Source: a virus. From it: 27,684 nt of DNA. The stretch lies in the IMG/VR virus record IMGVR_UViG_3300025127_000203, positions 1 through 27,684 of that record; one strand, written 5' to 3'. Position 1 is the first letter of the stretch, and every line of letters starts with the position of its first letter. Below the pieces are notes generated by a model, which was given only the letters and a program-made list of their open reading frames with translations, had not been told where the DNA came from and did not search any database. A program made the translations under genes and the position numbers. Positions 9,001 to 15,859 of the stretch are shown here, piece after piece.

Positions 9001-9216
9001 CAAAAACATAGTCAGATGTTGCAACAGACTATTGCACAAGTTCAAGCACATAACGCATCTGTTAGAGCATCAGTAGCACAAGCACAAAGTGCTATAAGTC
9101 AAATTATGGGATCTCAAGCTGCTGCTATGGGAACCATCAGTGGTCTTGGTGGTAAAGTTCAGAGAACTGCTGCTACTCTAACTTCCATAAATTCTACAGC
9201 AGCCTTCTTAGCATAA
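6061..9216 (+). CDS. Tape-measure-like tail protein 2 with M15/LAS zinc-peptidase domain
   Basis: This 1051-residue protein starts directly after the previous stop. Its N-terminus (YKLVS, NNIG, then NKENLKKV and a hydrophobic run near 180-198) parallels the upstream paralogue. A GGWISGPQGGYPVS segment precedes FIGHGTEYVA (about 307-316), and a Gly-rich region covers about 360-560. Residues about 605-720 carry the signature of LAS/M15 peptidases: S648-L-H650-T-R-G653-L-A655-L-D657 matches SxHxxGxAxD, and S712-H713-M-H715 supplies the HxH motif. H650, D657 and H715 are the predicted zinc ligands. Known members cut peptidoglycan peptides (DD-carboxypeptidases, endolysins). The C-terminus (about 970-1025) is a Gln/Ala-rich probable coiled coil. 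A role in opening the host wall during DNA entry is inferred. Confidence 0.75.
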   Translation: MAVTKTTKINMYKLVSTQGIQTRNNATASALVKNVQAINNIGKTLNSVSLVLKDIKKIELDRLDAEKKRRIKESFVPRYTKQEGIGASKFISDFVAKPPKSFWESLLQTFSGLIKLFVIRPILKWLSNKENLKKVEDGLKVLYKAIKFLFNLSKSIVGTTINGLYDLLRADAKWYERLSGFGKVFGMLGGLFLGLRWLKNPGKLIRDVRFVLGGFRKGLLRSQNQLRMQRGMKPLPGAGKVKVPRTKFRGRGWAGLVFISGIGLVNVLSGESVEETTPEMAKGGWISGPQGGYPVSTRGRKGAAPDFIGHGTEYVAKKDTGESFVIPFDTPATRVAPSLTMANMQTASMLGFDVPDSPPRISNNGMFLGGVFKGIGNVFSGKTWGGMNKGTGRDGTFGSGTWGSGRPSDGDIGKSTGGGTNWLSGLGKGLIAAAPDIGQLIGGDKGGSIGSMIGGFANQMQSGEKMSFGNVLGNILPIAGQFLGPKASGIMGNVLGIGNMFFGPNAGNYSFGDKIMGVLDGFGMSDSPIGRIIGNVSGAMTGLQSSIAGSSGFGGGSGGGGAAAAAGLSATPNVDTDDEKNYGKGNPAVSGGGIGAAIRGGQWALGKGFTVSEHRNFRNNKWNKFTANTGKGFVAGGGQKMGKHAKDSLHTRGLALDVTDYRDGDFRSRIGSLAGEAYGMRKALNLTQIIHDGWGAWFGGKKRGPGSYGHPSHMHMGFADEKIPGGEAGGIGLSGTDMNLLGQYVSAESKGATPLESALIARSAVNAGGAYASGQSPSLFGAPGASSFFDILDSQSTNSNWYGAPLGGADTAKAFGAINLGLNTDKMYDFLGNAGMPDSFSNLFLNSTEAKRGTGLNKGTPFGKFTFSTGGSTYYDKAVKNLGADFNPFAKNDKGVGSDAFGFGGLDMPSLAGKAEGTATSYGGTQGGTQKPGGNLAAMYTANQKGENHGGPEGTKDKGRNAYAFQKVTREREYARSQLQQKHSQMLQQTIAQVQAHNASVRASVAQAQSAISQIMGSQAAAMGTISGLGGKVQRTAATLTSINSTAAFLA

Positions 9217-9217
9217 T

Positions 9218-10630
9218 ATGTCAGAATTCAGACAGTCCTTAAATGAATATGGTATTAGACTCATGGTTTTTCGTGATAGAAAAAGACTTGAGAATGATGA
9301 TGGTGCTTTTAACTATATTGAATTTCTTAGAGGATGTGAAATATTTGAATCAATAACACAATCTGCTATTGAAGCATCATTTATATTTGAAGATGCTGCA
9401 GGTATGAGTGGTATCTTTACTGGATCTGAAATAATTAAAATTCAAGTAAGTACACCTAATCTTGATAGAGAATGGGTCTTTAGAAGTTTTAAGATTGGTG
9501 CTCGTGCAAGAACTAAAGAATCAACAGATGTATTTCAAGTTGATGCTGTATCAGAAGAGTTTATCAAGAATGAAACTGTTAATATATTTGGACACAGTGA
9601 AGTAATATTTCAAGGAAAAACAGAAGCAGCTGAAATTGTTGAGATGTTAATGAGAGATGAAAGATATCTTGCTTCTAGAAAAAATCTTTACTTAGAAGAA
9701 ACTGTTAATAAACATTCTTTCCTATCTCCTAACTGGAGACCACTTGATTTAATTAACTGGATGCTCCAAAAAACTGTTCGTAAATCATCTCAAACAGGTG
9801 GATTCCAAAATGGATTTTGTTTTTATGAAAATGATTTAGGATTTCATATGAAATCTTTTGATAAGATGGTTGAAGATGTCAATGAACAACCTCTAGGAAA
9901 AGATACTAATTACAATACTGGTATTCCTAGAATGTATCGCTATAGTTATACAGAAAAAAATATAGATCCTCAATCAGATTTCCTCAACATATCGGGTTTT
10001 TCTTTCCCTAAAGAAAAGGATATGATAGAAGGATTACGTCATGGAGCTTGGGGTGGATATAGTGTAGGTTTTGATCCTGTCACGATATCCTCATCAAAAA
10101 TGGGATTGAGTAAAGATATGTCTACTGATGCTATCACATATAAAATGGATGATGTCTGGTCAAAAATGGCACATTTAGATGGTAAGAAAACTGTCAATCC
10201 TATAGAACAGATGGACAGCGATTACAAACAAATACTTGCAACTCCTAAGAGAGTTCGCTATAGTATGCTTAGTAACCAAGTTTTTGATCCTAAATTTGTT
10301 GATAACCCTCAAGCAAACTACCCAGAACAGGCAGAATTGCAGGCATATCAATGGATGAGAATGGAAACTTTAAAAAATATTCAGATGAATATTACCGTGC
10401 CTGGTAATTTAGATCTTTATATTGGTGCTGGTATCTTAGTTGAAATTCCAACTGCTTACACAACAGGAGAAGGTAAACGATCTGATATGAAATACAGTGG
10501 TAAGTATATGATTAAAAGCATTACTCACTCATTCGTAGGAAATCAGTTCACAACCGAGTGTTCTTTAATCAAAGATTCTATTCTAAGAGACAAAGGTATA
10601 CCAACCCCACCCCCAGTTACTCAAATTTAG
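9218..10630 (+). CDS. gp27-like baseplate hub protein
   Basis: The 470-residue protein has features of tail hub proteins of the gp27/gpD type. These are a β-rich N-terminal half with YIEFLRGCEIFESITQSAIEA (in part, about 32-52), a central SPNWRPLDLINWML (from about residue 170) that marks the switch between the two tube-like domains, and FYENDLGFHMKSFD (about 203-216). In T4 the gp27 trimer joins the gp5 spike to the tail tube. Here gp5 is the next structural gene, with two metabolic genes between. It is longer than T4 gp27 (391 residues). It begins 1 nt after the preceding stop, without an evident ribosome site, so coupling is likely. The name rests on motif pattern and context. Confidence 0.65.
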   Translation: MSEFRQSLNEYGIRLMVFRDRKRLENDDGAFNYIEFLRGCEIFESITQSAIEASFIFEDAAGMSGIFTGSEIIKIQVSTPNLDREWVFRSFKIGARARTKESTDVFQVDAVSEEFIKNETVNIFGHSEVIFQGKTEAAEIVEMLMRDERYLASRKNLYLEETVNKHSFLSPNWRPLDLINWMLQKTVRKSSQTGGFQNGFCFYENDLGFHMKSFDKMVEDVNEQPLGKDTNYNTGIPRMYRYSYTEKNIDPQSDFLNISGFSFPKEKDMIEGLRHGAWGGYSVGFDPVTISSSKMGLSKDMSTDAITYKMDDVWSKMAHLDGKKTVNPIEQMDSDYKQILATPKRVRYSMLSNQVFDPKFVDNPQANYPEQAELQAYQWMRMETLKNIQMNITVPGNLDLYIGAGILVEIPTAYTTGEGKRSDMKYSGKYMIKSITHSFVGNQFTTECSLIKDSILRDKGIPTPPPVTQI

Positions 10631-10631
10631 C

Positions 10632-10638
10632 CTAAATA
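10632..10638 (+). promoter_or_regulatory. Late promoter CTAAATA upstream of cp12
   Basis: CTAAATAG lies just after the hub gene's stop and ends 23 nt before the cp12 ATG. A strong GAGGT ribosome site at 10652-10656 follows, so the cp12-cpeT pair seems to have its own late transcription start. Confidence 0.6.
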
Positions 10639-10661
10639 GTTCTGTATCAACGAGGTACAAT

Positions 10662-10889
10662 ATGAAAACAATAGAAGAACACATCCAAAAAGATCACGAA
10701 ATCTTAGACAATCCAATGGCATCACCTGCAGCACGCAGACATGCTAAAGTCGAATTACATGAACTGGAAGTTTACGCAGAGCATCATCACGATGAAATCG
10801 AAGCAGGAGATCACCATGATCCTAATGCATTAGAACTATTTTGTGAAATGCATCCAGATGAGCCAGAATGTTTAGTGTATGACGATTAG
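10662..10889 (+). CDS. cp12: CP12-like Calvin cycle inhibitor
   Basis: This 75-residue acidic, His-rich protein ends with ELFCEMHPDEPECLVYDD, which closely fits the C-terminal GAPDH-binding motif of cyanobacterial CP12 (Cys-x8-Cys then R/L-x-Y-D-D). C61 and C70 would form the redox disulfide. The N-terminal Cys pair of many host CP12s is absent, as I recall for phage versions. Host CP12 clamps GAPDH and phosphoribulokinase when oxidised and slows carbon fixation; phage CP12 is thought to steer carbon toward the pentose phosphate pathway and NADPH for nucleotide synthesis. It has a GAGGT ribosome site 5 nt upstream, a late promoter, and an 11-nt overlap with cpeT. It points to a cyanobacterial host. 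Confidence 0.85.
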   Translation: MKTIEEHIQKDHEILDNPMASPAARRHAKVELHELEVYAEHHHDEIEAGDHHDPNALELFCEMHPDEPECLVYDD

Positions 10890-11352
10890 CTTTGATGATG
10901 CACTTTTAGGTCATTGGACAAACAGACACCAAGCACAATCTAATCCTTTAGGATTTGCTTCCGTAGAATTAGAATGGGGTATAGACTACAGCGATGTAGA
11001 TCAAATTTGGTATACGTCAAAAAACTATTATAGAAAAGAGGGTCCTAACAAACCTTATCGGAGTGGGAGACACAAAATGTCTCTTATAAGGGGGGACTCT
11101 TTTTTAATGGAAAATTACAGTGAAGATGGAACTAAAAGACAAGGATGCGATATGTTATTTGTCGAGATCAATGGCAAATGGGAAGGCAGATTATTCGCAG
11201 AGGGACAATGTGTTATGGGTGGTGCTATAGTTAGTTCACACATGATACTATTTGGAGATAAATTACACAGTGCGGATCAAGGAAGAGATGAGCATGGTAA
11301 TTTAATTTGGGGTACTGATCATTTTTATAAGTTCACGAGACTTGCTAAATAA
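10879..11352 (+). CDS. cpeT: CpeT-family phycobiliprotein lyase
   Basis: The 157-residue protein carries the ordered motifs of the CpeT/CpcT family: HWTNRHQAQSNP (12-23), the PYR triad (59-61), MENYS (77-81), GCD (89-91), a Cys in GQCVMG (109-114), and a C-terminal DQGRD...WGTDHFYKF. T-type lyases attach bilin chromophores to specific cysteines of phycobiliproteins. Phage-encoded CpeT is known in cyanomyoviruses, though phage copies may bind bilin without full lyase activity. The length is slightly shorter than host enzymes (about 200). It overlaps cp12 by 11 nt, so the two are probably translated together. Its target would be the host's phycoerythrin or other residual phycobiliprotein. Confidence 0.85.
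   Translation: MTISFDDALLGHWTNRHQAQSNPLGFASVELEWGIDYSDVDQIWYTSKNYYRKEGPNKPYRSGRHKMSLIRGDSFLMENYSEDGTKRQGCDMLFVEINGKWEGRLFAEGQCVMGGAIVSSHMILFGDKLHSADQGRDEHGNLIWGTDHFYKFTRLAK
11345..11351 (+). promoter_or_regulatory. Late promoter CTAAATA upstream of gp5
   Basis: CTAAATAA lies within the last codons of cpeT and ends 19 nt before the gp5 ATG, the same geometry as the other late promoters. A second AT-rich element, TATAAGTA (11362-11369), is too close to the ATG to serve. Confidence 0.5.
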
Positions 11353-11370
11353 TAAAAAAACTATAAGTAG

Positions 11371-13740
11371 ATGGCAACTGTCGAAGGTATCTTCAATGAA
11401 CCATCAGTAAACTTTGTCGGAAAAGACGGTTTCTTCTGGTGGGTCGGAGAGATAGAAGACAATGAAGATCCTATGGAACTTGGCAGAGTTAAATGTCGTG
11501 TTCTAGGATATTATACAAATTTTAAAGGAGGAACAGTAGCTGATCTGCCCTCCAAGTTTTTGCCATGGGCTACTGTATTACAACATACATGTCAAGCAGG
11601 TAATGATGGACAAGGTGAATCATCAGGTCAATTACAACCTGGTGCTATTGTCATGGGTTTCTTCATGGATGGTGAAGTTGCACAAATGCCAATAGTAATT
11701 GGTGTTATGAGAGTTCAGAAAGCTACTCAAACAAAAAACGTAAGAGAGTTTTCATTTACAGGATCAACAATGTATCCTGGTACTGCTCCTAACCCTTCTG
11801 CTATTCATCCAGCAGATAACAATACTGCAGATCCAGATAAACCTCAAAGACAAGGAAATACAAACGTTGTTGCTTTCGCAGGTCAACAGAAAACTAAATT
11901 AGGTGGTGATGGATCACCAAAAAATTTAGGATCAGAACCTGGCATACCAGGTAGCAGTATAAATCCAATCAAACCTTTAGATCCTGCAAAACCTATACCT
12001 GTTGCTAACGGTGTTGGAGGTCCTTGGAAGACACTAGAATATAAGTTATCATATTTAATTGAAGATCTTGCCGATACCTCTGCTAATCTAATTCAAGCAG
12101 AAGCATCTGGTTATGTTGATATTGTAATTGGTAAATTAGTAACTAAGGAAGAACTTACTGCTCGTATTCATAACTTCTTGAGTTCTATATTTGCACAGAT
12201 AATATCTGCTATGCGTCAAGGAATGACTCATTTAGCAGATGAGTTACAATTATCAAAAATTATTGTGAGTTCTACAGGAGTTCCTTTTTCTATTCATCAA
12301 AAGATACAAACTTCTGTAAGTACAATTCTATCTTCACTATGCACACTAGACGCTAATATTACCACATACACTGCTGGTCCTTTAAAAGCGGTGACAGATG
12401 CTTTAGATACTCACCTTGCTAGTGCATCTAGTAAATCTACATGGGTAACAAAGACTGTAGATGAAGTTGTTGCAGCAGTTTTATTAGAGGCAGATACAAT
12501 TATAAAAAATATTGGTGATGTAGTTAAAAGTGTTAAAGATATTCTTAAAGATGTAGATGATGCAGCAGGTATTGTTAGTCAATGGGAAGCAGCACAAACT
12601 ATCTTTGGTGTAGATCTTTTTAGTAAAAATTTATCTGATCTTATGAAAGATTTGATAGGTTTCCATACAAGTGGATGTAGTAGAGGATATGATAGTGCAA
12701 AAGATATTTCTGGTTGGTATCCTTTATTTGGTGTAACTCGTTGTGCATTTACAGATTTAGAAAAAATTAATAAAATACGAGGATCAAACCGAGGAGACGG
12801 AAAAGGTAATACGGGTAATGGATTATTTTCTGCACTATACGAAGATGCTGATCCATATTTAACATCTGCTAAGAACTATCCAAATGGTTCATATGATCTA
12901 TGGTTGGGAACACCAGGTCGTCAAGGTGAAGTTCATAAAAATTCTAACGGAACTACACATACATCAATCAAATTTAATAACTCACACTTTGCAGAAAAAG
13001 TTGCTAGGGATGTGTATAGAAAGAATCATCCAAGTGCAACTGAAGAAGAAGTGGCAGCAGCAGTTGAAGAATTTAGAAAGAAACAAGCAACTTCAGATAC
13101 TGGTGCATTGGTTGCAGATCATATATCATATGCAGGTACTCTTACACAGGAAGTTCATGGTGATGATTGTAAATTAATTAATGGAGATAATGCTGTTAGT
13201 ATTGATGGTGATTATTTTTTAAAGGTCACTGGTAATTGTCATATTGAAGTTGGTGGTGGTTTCTTCTTTACTGCTGAAGGTGCACCCAAGTCAGTTAATA
13301 AAAATGGTAAAGCAGTTTCTGATAAGATACAAAAACATGCTATTAAGTTTGGATCTGATGTTGATATGACAGTTGTAGGTGCTAAGTTTGAATTACAAAG
13401 CACAGAAACTAATCTTGCAGCTATATCTACAAAGATTACAGGTACTATATTTGAAAATAATTGTCACCAACAAACTATGAGTGGTATTGAATTACTATTT
13501 TCTGCAGATAGTTCTATAGAACAAGTTACACCACATCTACTACAATTAATAAACACAGAACCAGTTACAACATCTAAGAAAGTTACAGGTATTAGGACAG
13601 TAGTAACAGGTGGTATTGAAACAGTTATCAATCCTCCTGATACTGAAATCTATAAACTAATTACAGGAAACGAATTAGATGCTACAATAAGAAATGGTAA
13701 GTATCGTCTAATTAAAACTACTAACATTACAGACTTATGA
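11371..13740 (+). CDS. 5: gp5-like baseplate central spike protein
   Basis: The 789-residue protein starts with a gp5-type OB-fold (about residues 18-125): FFWWVGEIEDNEDPMELGRVKCRVLGYY (in part), PWATV, GAIVMGFF and MPIVIGVM. A Pro-rich linker (about 145-215) leads to a long helical middle (about 220-430). The C-terminal part (about 585-789) is rich in short β-strands such as VSIDGDYFLKVTGNCHIEVGGG, in keeping with the needle-like β-helix of T4 gp5. T4 gp5 also carries a lysozyme domain between these parts; I see no lysozyme motif here, so wall cutting may lie with the M15 domain of the tape-measure-like protein. It shares ATGA with the next gene. Confidence 0.8.
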   Translation: MATVEGIFNEPSVNFVGKDGFFWWVGEIEDNEDPMELGRVKCRVLGYYTNFKGGTVADLPSKFLPWATVLQHTCQAGNDGQGESSGQLQPGAIVMGFFMDGEVAQMPIVIGVMRVQKATQTKNVREFSFTGSTMYPGTAPNPSAIHPADNNTADPDKPQRQGNTNVVAFAGQQKTKLGGDGSPKNLGSEPGIPGSSINPIKPLDPAKPIPVANGVGGPWKTLEYKLSYLIEDLADTSANLIQAEASGYVDIVIGKLVTKEELTARIHNFLSSIFAQIISAMRQGMTHLADELQLSKIIVSSTGVPFSIHQKIQTSVSTILSSLCTLDANITTYTAGPLKAVTDALDTHLASASSKSTWVTKTVDEVVAAVLLEADTIIKNIGDVVKSVKDILKDVDDAAGIVSQWEAAQTIFGVDLFSKNLSDLMKDLIGFHTSGCSRGYDSAKDISGWYPLFGVTRCAFTDLEKINKIRGSNRGDGKGNTGNGLFSALYEDADPYLTSAKNYPNGSYDLWLGTPGRQGEVHKNSNGTTHTSIKFNNSHFAEKVARDVYRKNHPSATEEEVAAAVEEFRKKQATSDTGALVADHISYAGTLTQEVHGDDCKLINGDNAVSIDGDYFLKVTGNCHIEVGGGFFFTAEGAPKSVNKNGKAVSDKIQKHAIKFGSDVDMTVVGAKFELQSTETNLAAISTKITGTIFENNCHQQTMSGIELLFSADSSIEQVTPHLLQLINTEPVTTSKKVTGIRTVVTGGIETVINPPDTEIYKLITGNELDATIRNGKYRLIKTTNITDL

Positions 13741-14003
13741 TTTTCTTTTCTTTTATACTATCATTATTTGCTAATCATCTTCCTGTGATGTATGTGCAAG
13801 TGCCTCAGTGGGCAGATGATTGGGCAGTGTGTGCTGTAGATATACCTGATGCAAAATGTCATTGGTATGTCATGGCTCCAGACAATACCTTTGGTGAAGG
13901 TTTTGATTGGGAAGAAGCACCTTGGTTTGATGCCAATGGATTGAATGACATAGCACCTATGCAAGCAAAGACAGTTGTAGAAAAACTTCAAGAACAACCT
14001 TGA
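13737..14003 (+). CDS. Small protein with N-terminal signal-like segment
   Basis: Function not recognised. The 88 residues begin with a short hydrophobic segment (about 2-20, MIFFSFILSLFANHLPVMYV) that could be a signal peptide or anchor. A Trp- and Asp-rich body follows, with two cysteines (32 and 41) that could pair in an oxidising compartment. The ATG overlaps the gp5 stop (ATGA), so it is probably translated by coupling to gp5. Its stop codon overlaps the -35 box of the sigma70-type promoter that follows. A possible envelope-located role is inference only. Confidence 0.7.
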   Translation: MIFFSFILSLFANHLPVMYVQVPQWADDWAVCAVDIPDAKCHWYVMAPDNTFGEGFDWEEAPWFDANGLNDIAPMQAKTVVEKLQEQP

Positions 14004-14028
14004 CAACCTTCTTTGTTTATCCTATAAT
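14000..14028 (+). promoter_or_regulatory. Consensus sigma70 promoter
   Basis: TTGACA (14000-14005) and TATAAT (14023-14028) are both perfect consensus hexamers, separated by exactly 17 nt. Transcription should start near 14035, only about 3 nt before the ATG of the next gene. It is the only such promoter I noticed and differs in type from the late TAAATA promoters around it. It would allow host-polymerase transcription of the small genes and oxygenases independent of late factors. Confidence 0.8.
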
Positions 14029-14037
14029 GTTGGATAA

Positions 14038-14265
14038 ATGAAGATTCTAATGACTGACGACGAAACACTTGTAGTAGAACATGTTTTTATTAACCTTTCT
14101 AAAAGGAAAGTGACACTCCTTGATAACGAGGGGTATGAACAGGACATTGACTACAAATTTGATTCAGAAGGATCTGCAGGTTTTACTGAAACTATTGGTA
14201 TGATTCAAGATCAAGTGGAATCTGATCAAATAACTTACGTTCTTTCTGAGGATTTAGAAAAGTGA
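14038..14265 (+). CDS. Hypothetical small acidic protein, probably leaderless
   Basis: Function not recognised. The 75 residues are acidic (MTDDETLVVEHVF near the start; a C-terminal VLSEDLEK) and look like a small α/β protein with no membrane segment. The ATG lies about 10 nt after the -10 box of the consensus promoter, so the transcript would have almost no leader and no room for a ribosome site. A second in-frame ATG at 14050 is also without one. The stop overlaps the GTG of the next gene (GTGA), so the two are likely coupled. Confidence 0.7.
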   Translation: MKILMTDDETLVVEHVFINLSKRKVTLLDNEGYEQDIDYKFDSEGSAGFTETIGMIQDQVESDQITYVLSEDLEK

Positions 14266-14513
14266 ACCATGAACCGATTAGTGTAACACAAGAAGAAGCA
14301 GAAGACAAAATTGGATTTATGATAGACATGTGCTATCGTAATCGTTGTGTCTGGAGAATAGAAAGACCAGACGGTACTGCTGTTTTATTGTCTCCACTTA
14401 TCCAATCTGCACCCCCAATAAATAGTGATGTGATCGACCAAGTAGAAGAATTTAGAAAACAATTTCTAGAAGGACAATCCGATGAAAATCCCGAATTGGC
14501 AGCACCACAGTAG
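14262..14513 (+). CDS. Hypothetical small protein, GTG start
   Basis: Function not recognised. The 83 residues start at GTG, which overlaps the preceding stop as GTGA; the next in-frame ATG is far inside. It has an EEAEDKIGFMIDMCYRN helix near the N-terminus, a short strand CVWRIERPDGTAVLLSP, and an acidic tail. Its 3' end overlaps a small basic gene in another frame. A CAATAAATA element inside it (14416-14424) resembles a late promoter and may serve the genes downstream. Confidence 0.6.
   Translation: MNHEPISVTQEEAEDKIGFMIDMCYRNRCVWRIERPDGTAVLLSPLIQSAPPINSDVIDQVEEFRKQFLEGQSDENPELAAPQ
14416..14424 (+). promoter_or_regulatory. Possible internal late promoter CAATAAATA
   Basis: The element equals the one before the 1319-residue structural gene, but here it lies inside a coding region and 57 nt before the next start (14482), longer than the usual 20-27 nt. 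It could give late transcription of the small basic gene and the oxygenase cluster. Confidence 0.3.
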
Positions 14514-14631
14514 AAAAGAACAAAAGAGGACATTGAAACCTCAAGCACTTCGTCGTGCTAAAAGACGATTACAAGCACTCAAAGCAAAACTTCATTATGG
14601 TAACACCAATCAAAGTAACATCTTTAGATAG
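14482..14631 (+). CDS. Small very basic protein
   Basis: Function not recognised. This 49-codon frame starts at ATG 14482 with GAAGGA (14469-14474) 7 nt upstream, one of the better ribosome sites in the region. The peptide begins MKIPNWQHHSRKEQKR and continues with a Lys/Arg/Leu-rich helix, LRRAKRRLQALKAKL. Such composition suits binding to RNA, DNA or an acidic protein. It overlaps the end of the 83-residue gene and the start of the oxygenase gene, each in a different frame, which fills what would otherwise be a gap. The strong ribosome site and lack of another gene in 14514-14596 support it. Confidence 0.55.
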   Translation: MKIPNWQHHSRKEQKRTLKPQALRRAKRRLQALKAKLHYGNTNQSNIFR

Positions 14632-15253
14632 TACACCTGCACTAGGACAAGAACCATTTAAGAAAGCACTATTCCCAATAAACCCTTTCTTTCATTTTCC
14701 TGCAGTAAACGCAACTGAATTTATAGCAAAAATTAAATCTATTCCAAGAGAACCTCAGAATGAAAAATTTCTGTGGGGAACTAGAAGTAAGTGTGACAAA
14801 TATTTGTGTGAAGATATAGAAGAGTGGGTTCCTTTTTGGAGAGATAATTTAAGATATTTTACGGACAGATTAGGACAAGAAGGTTCTCTTCATTGTGGAT
14901 TTCATTATAGACCATATCAACCTTGGATTAATTGGTATAGTCGTGGAAACTTTCAAGAAATGCACGATCATAACGAACATGATTTAGTTGGTGTATTCTT
15001 TGCTGAAGTACCTGAGGATGGTGCTAAATTTTATTTTGAAGATAGAACTTTCCCCATGCTCTCAATGCCTTGGAGATATATGTTAAACTTAGGTAGTGCA
15101 TTCTTCCCTAAGATTAAAAGTGGTGATATTGTTTTATTTCCTGGTCATATGTTTCATGGAGTCACTCCACATGAGAGTGATGAAGTTAGAATTACAATGT
15201 CTGCCAACTTCGATCTTAAGGTTGAAGATGAACAACCTCTGAATGCTAGATGA
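14597..15253 (+). CDS. 2OG-Fe(II) oxygenase-like protein (2OG-FeII_Oxy_5 type)
   Basis: From ATG 14597 the product has 218 residues. An upstream in-frame GTG (14555) would add 14 residues lying wholly within the basic small gene, so the ATG is preferred. The core pattern of the family is visible: INWYSRGNFQEMHDHNEHD with H123-D-H125 as metal-site residues, GDIVLFPGHMFHGVTPH with H187 as the distal histidine, and R198 in EVRITMSANF as the 2-oxoglutarate carboxylate anchor. Enzymes of this fold hydroxylate proteins, nucleic acids or small molecules using Fe(II), O2 and 2-oxoglutarate. The substrate is unknown. It overlaps the next oxygenase gene by 4 nt. Confidence 0.75.
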   Translation: MVTPIKVTSLDSTPALGQEPFKKALFPINPFFHFPAVNATEFIAKIKSIPREPQNEKFLWGTRSKCDKYLCEDIEEWVPFWRDNLRYFTDRLGQEGSLHCGFHYRPYQPWINWYSRGNFQEMHDHNEHDLVGVFFAEVPEDGAKFYFEDRTFPMLSMPWRYMLNLGSAFFPKIKSGDIVLFPGHMFHGVTPHESDEVRITMSANFDLKVEDEQPLNAR

Positions 15254-15846
15254 CAGTAAAACTTAAAATCGTTGATAATTTTCTACCTAGTGGTGATTAT
15301 CATCAAATCAAAGAACATTTAATAGACAAACCAGACATTCCTTTTAATTTTTATGAGGGAAAAGTATATGGGAAAGATGCAAATAAAAATTTGCAAGACT
15401 CTCACATGTGTCATGCTTTTTATCATTTGAATAGGTTTCCAGCAGAACCTACAGCAAGTCAATATTTGGGTCTTTTGTTACCTATTATTGCTCGTTGTAG
15501 AGTCCTTGCTATTCATAGGATTAAATGTAATCTTGAATTACATGGAGGTAGTGAACCATATCAAAGTGAATATCATGTTGATTGGGAAAATGAGGAAGAT
15601 ATAAAATCCAATATGCAAGCAGGAATATATTATGTCAACACTAATAATGGTTATACAGAGTTCAAGGATGGAGAAGAAGTAAGAAAAGTTGAATCAGTTG
15701 CAAATAGAATGGTATTTTTTGATGCAGAACTTTCACATAGAGGAGTCTCAGCAACTGATACTAGATATAGATGTGTAATAAATTTTAATTGGTTTACTTG
15801 GTCAAACTATTATAAATTTGATCAGAATTTCGATACCTACTACTAA
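15250..15846 (+). CDS. 2OG-Fe(II) oxygenase (prolyl-hydroxylase-like)
   Basis: The 198-residue protein carries a clear HxD...H facial triad: YHVDWE with H109 and D111, and ELSHRGVS with H163; R174 in RYRCVINFNW is the likely 2-oxoglutarate anchor. The double-stranded β-helix strands LELHGGSEP, QAGIYYVNTN and NRMVFFDAE surround these. It is closer to P4H-like phage oxygenases than to the preceding gene, so this is not a simple duplication of that one. It overlaps the upstream gene by ATGA. The substrate is unknown; protein or structural-component hydroxylation is a guess. Confidence 0.8.
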   Translation: MTVKLKIVDNFLPSGDYHQIKEHLIDKPDIPFNFYEGKVYGKDANKNLQDSHMCHAFYHLNRFPAEPTASQYLGLLLPIIARCRVLAIHRIKCNLELHGGSEPYQSEYHVDWENEEDIKSNMQAGIYYVNTNNGYTEFKDGEEVRKVESVANRMVFFDAELSHRGVSATDTRYRCVINFNWFTWSNYYKFDQNFDTYY

Positions 15847-15859
15847 CCTACATAAAAAC

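Noticed and set aside
11362-11369. TATAAGTA as a late promoter for gp5
   Set aside because: It ends 1 nt before the ATG, so transcription would start inside the gene; CTAAATA at 11345 has the usual spacing.
12884-13177. Plus-strand frame of 97 codons inside gp5
   Set aside because: It is out of frame within gp5, with no ribosome site and a composition unlike a real protein.
14555-14596. Upstream GTG start for the first oxygenase
   Set aside because: The extra 14 residues lie within the basic small gene and do not resemble family N-termini; ATG 14597 is preferred.
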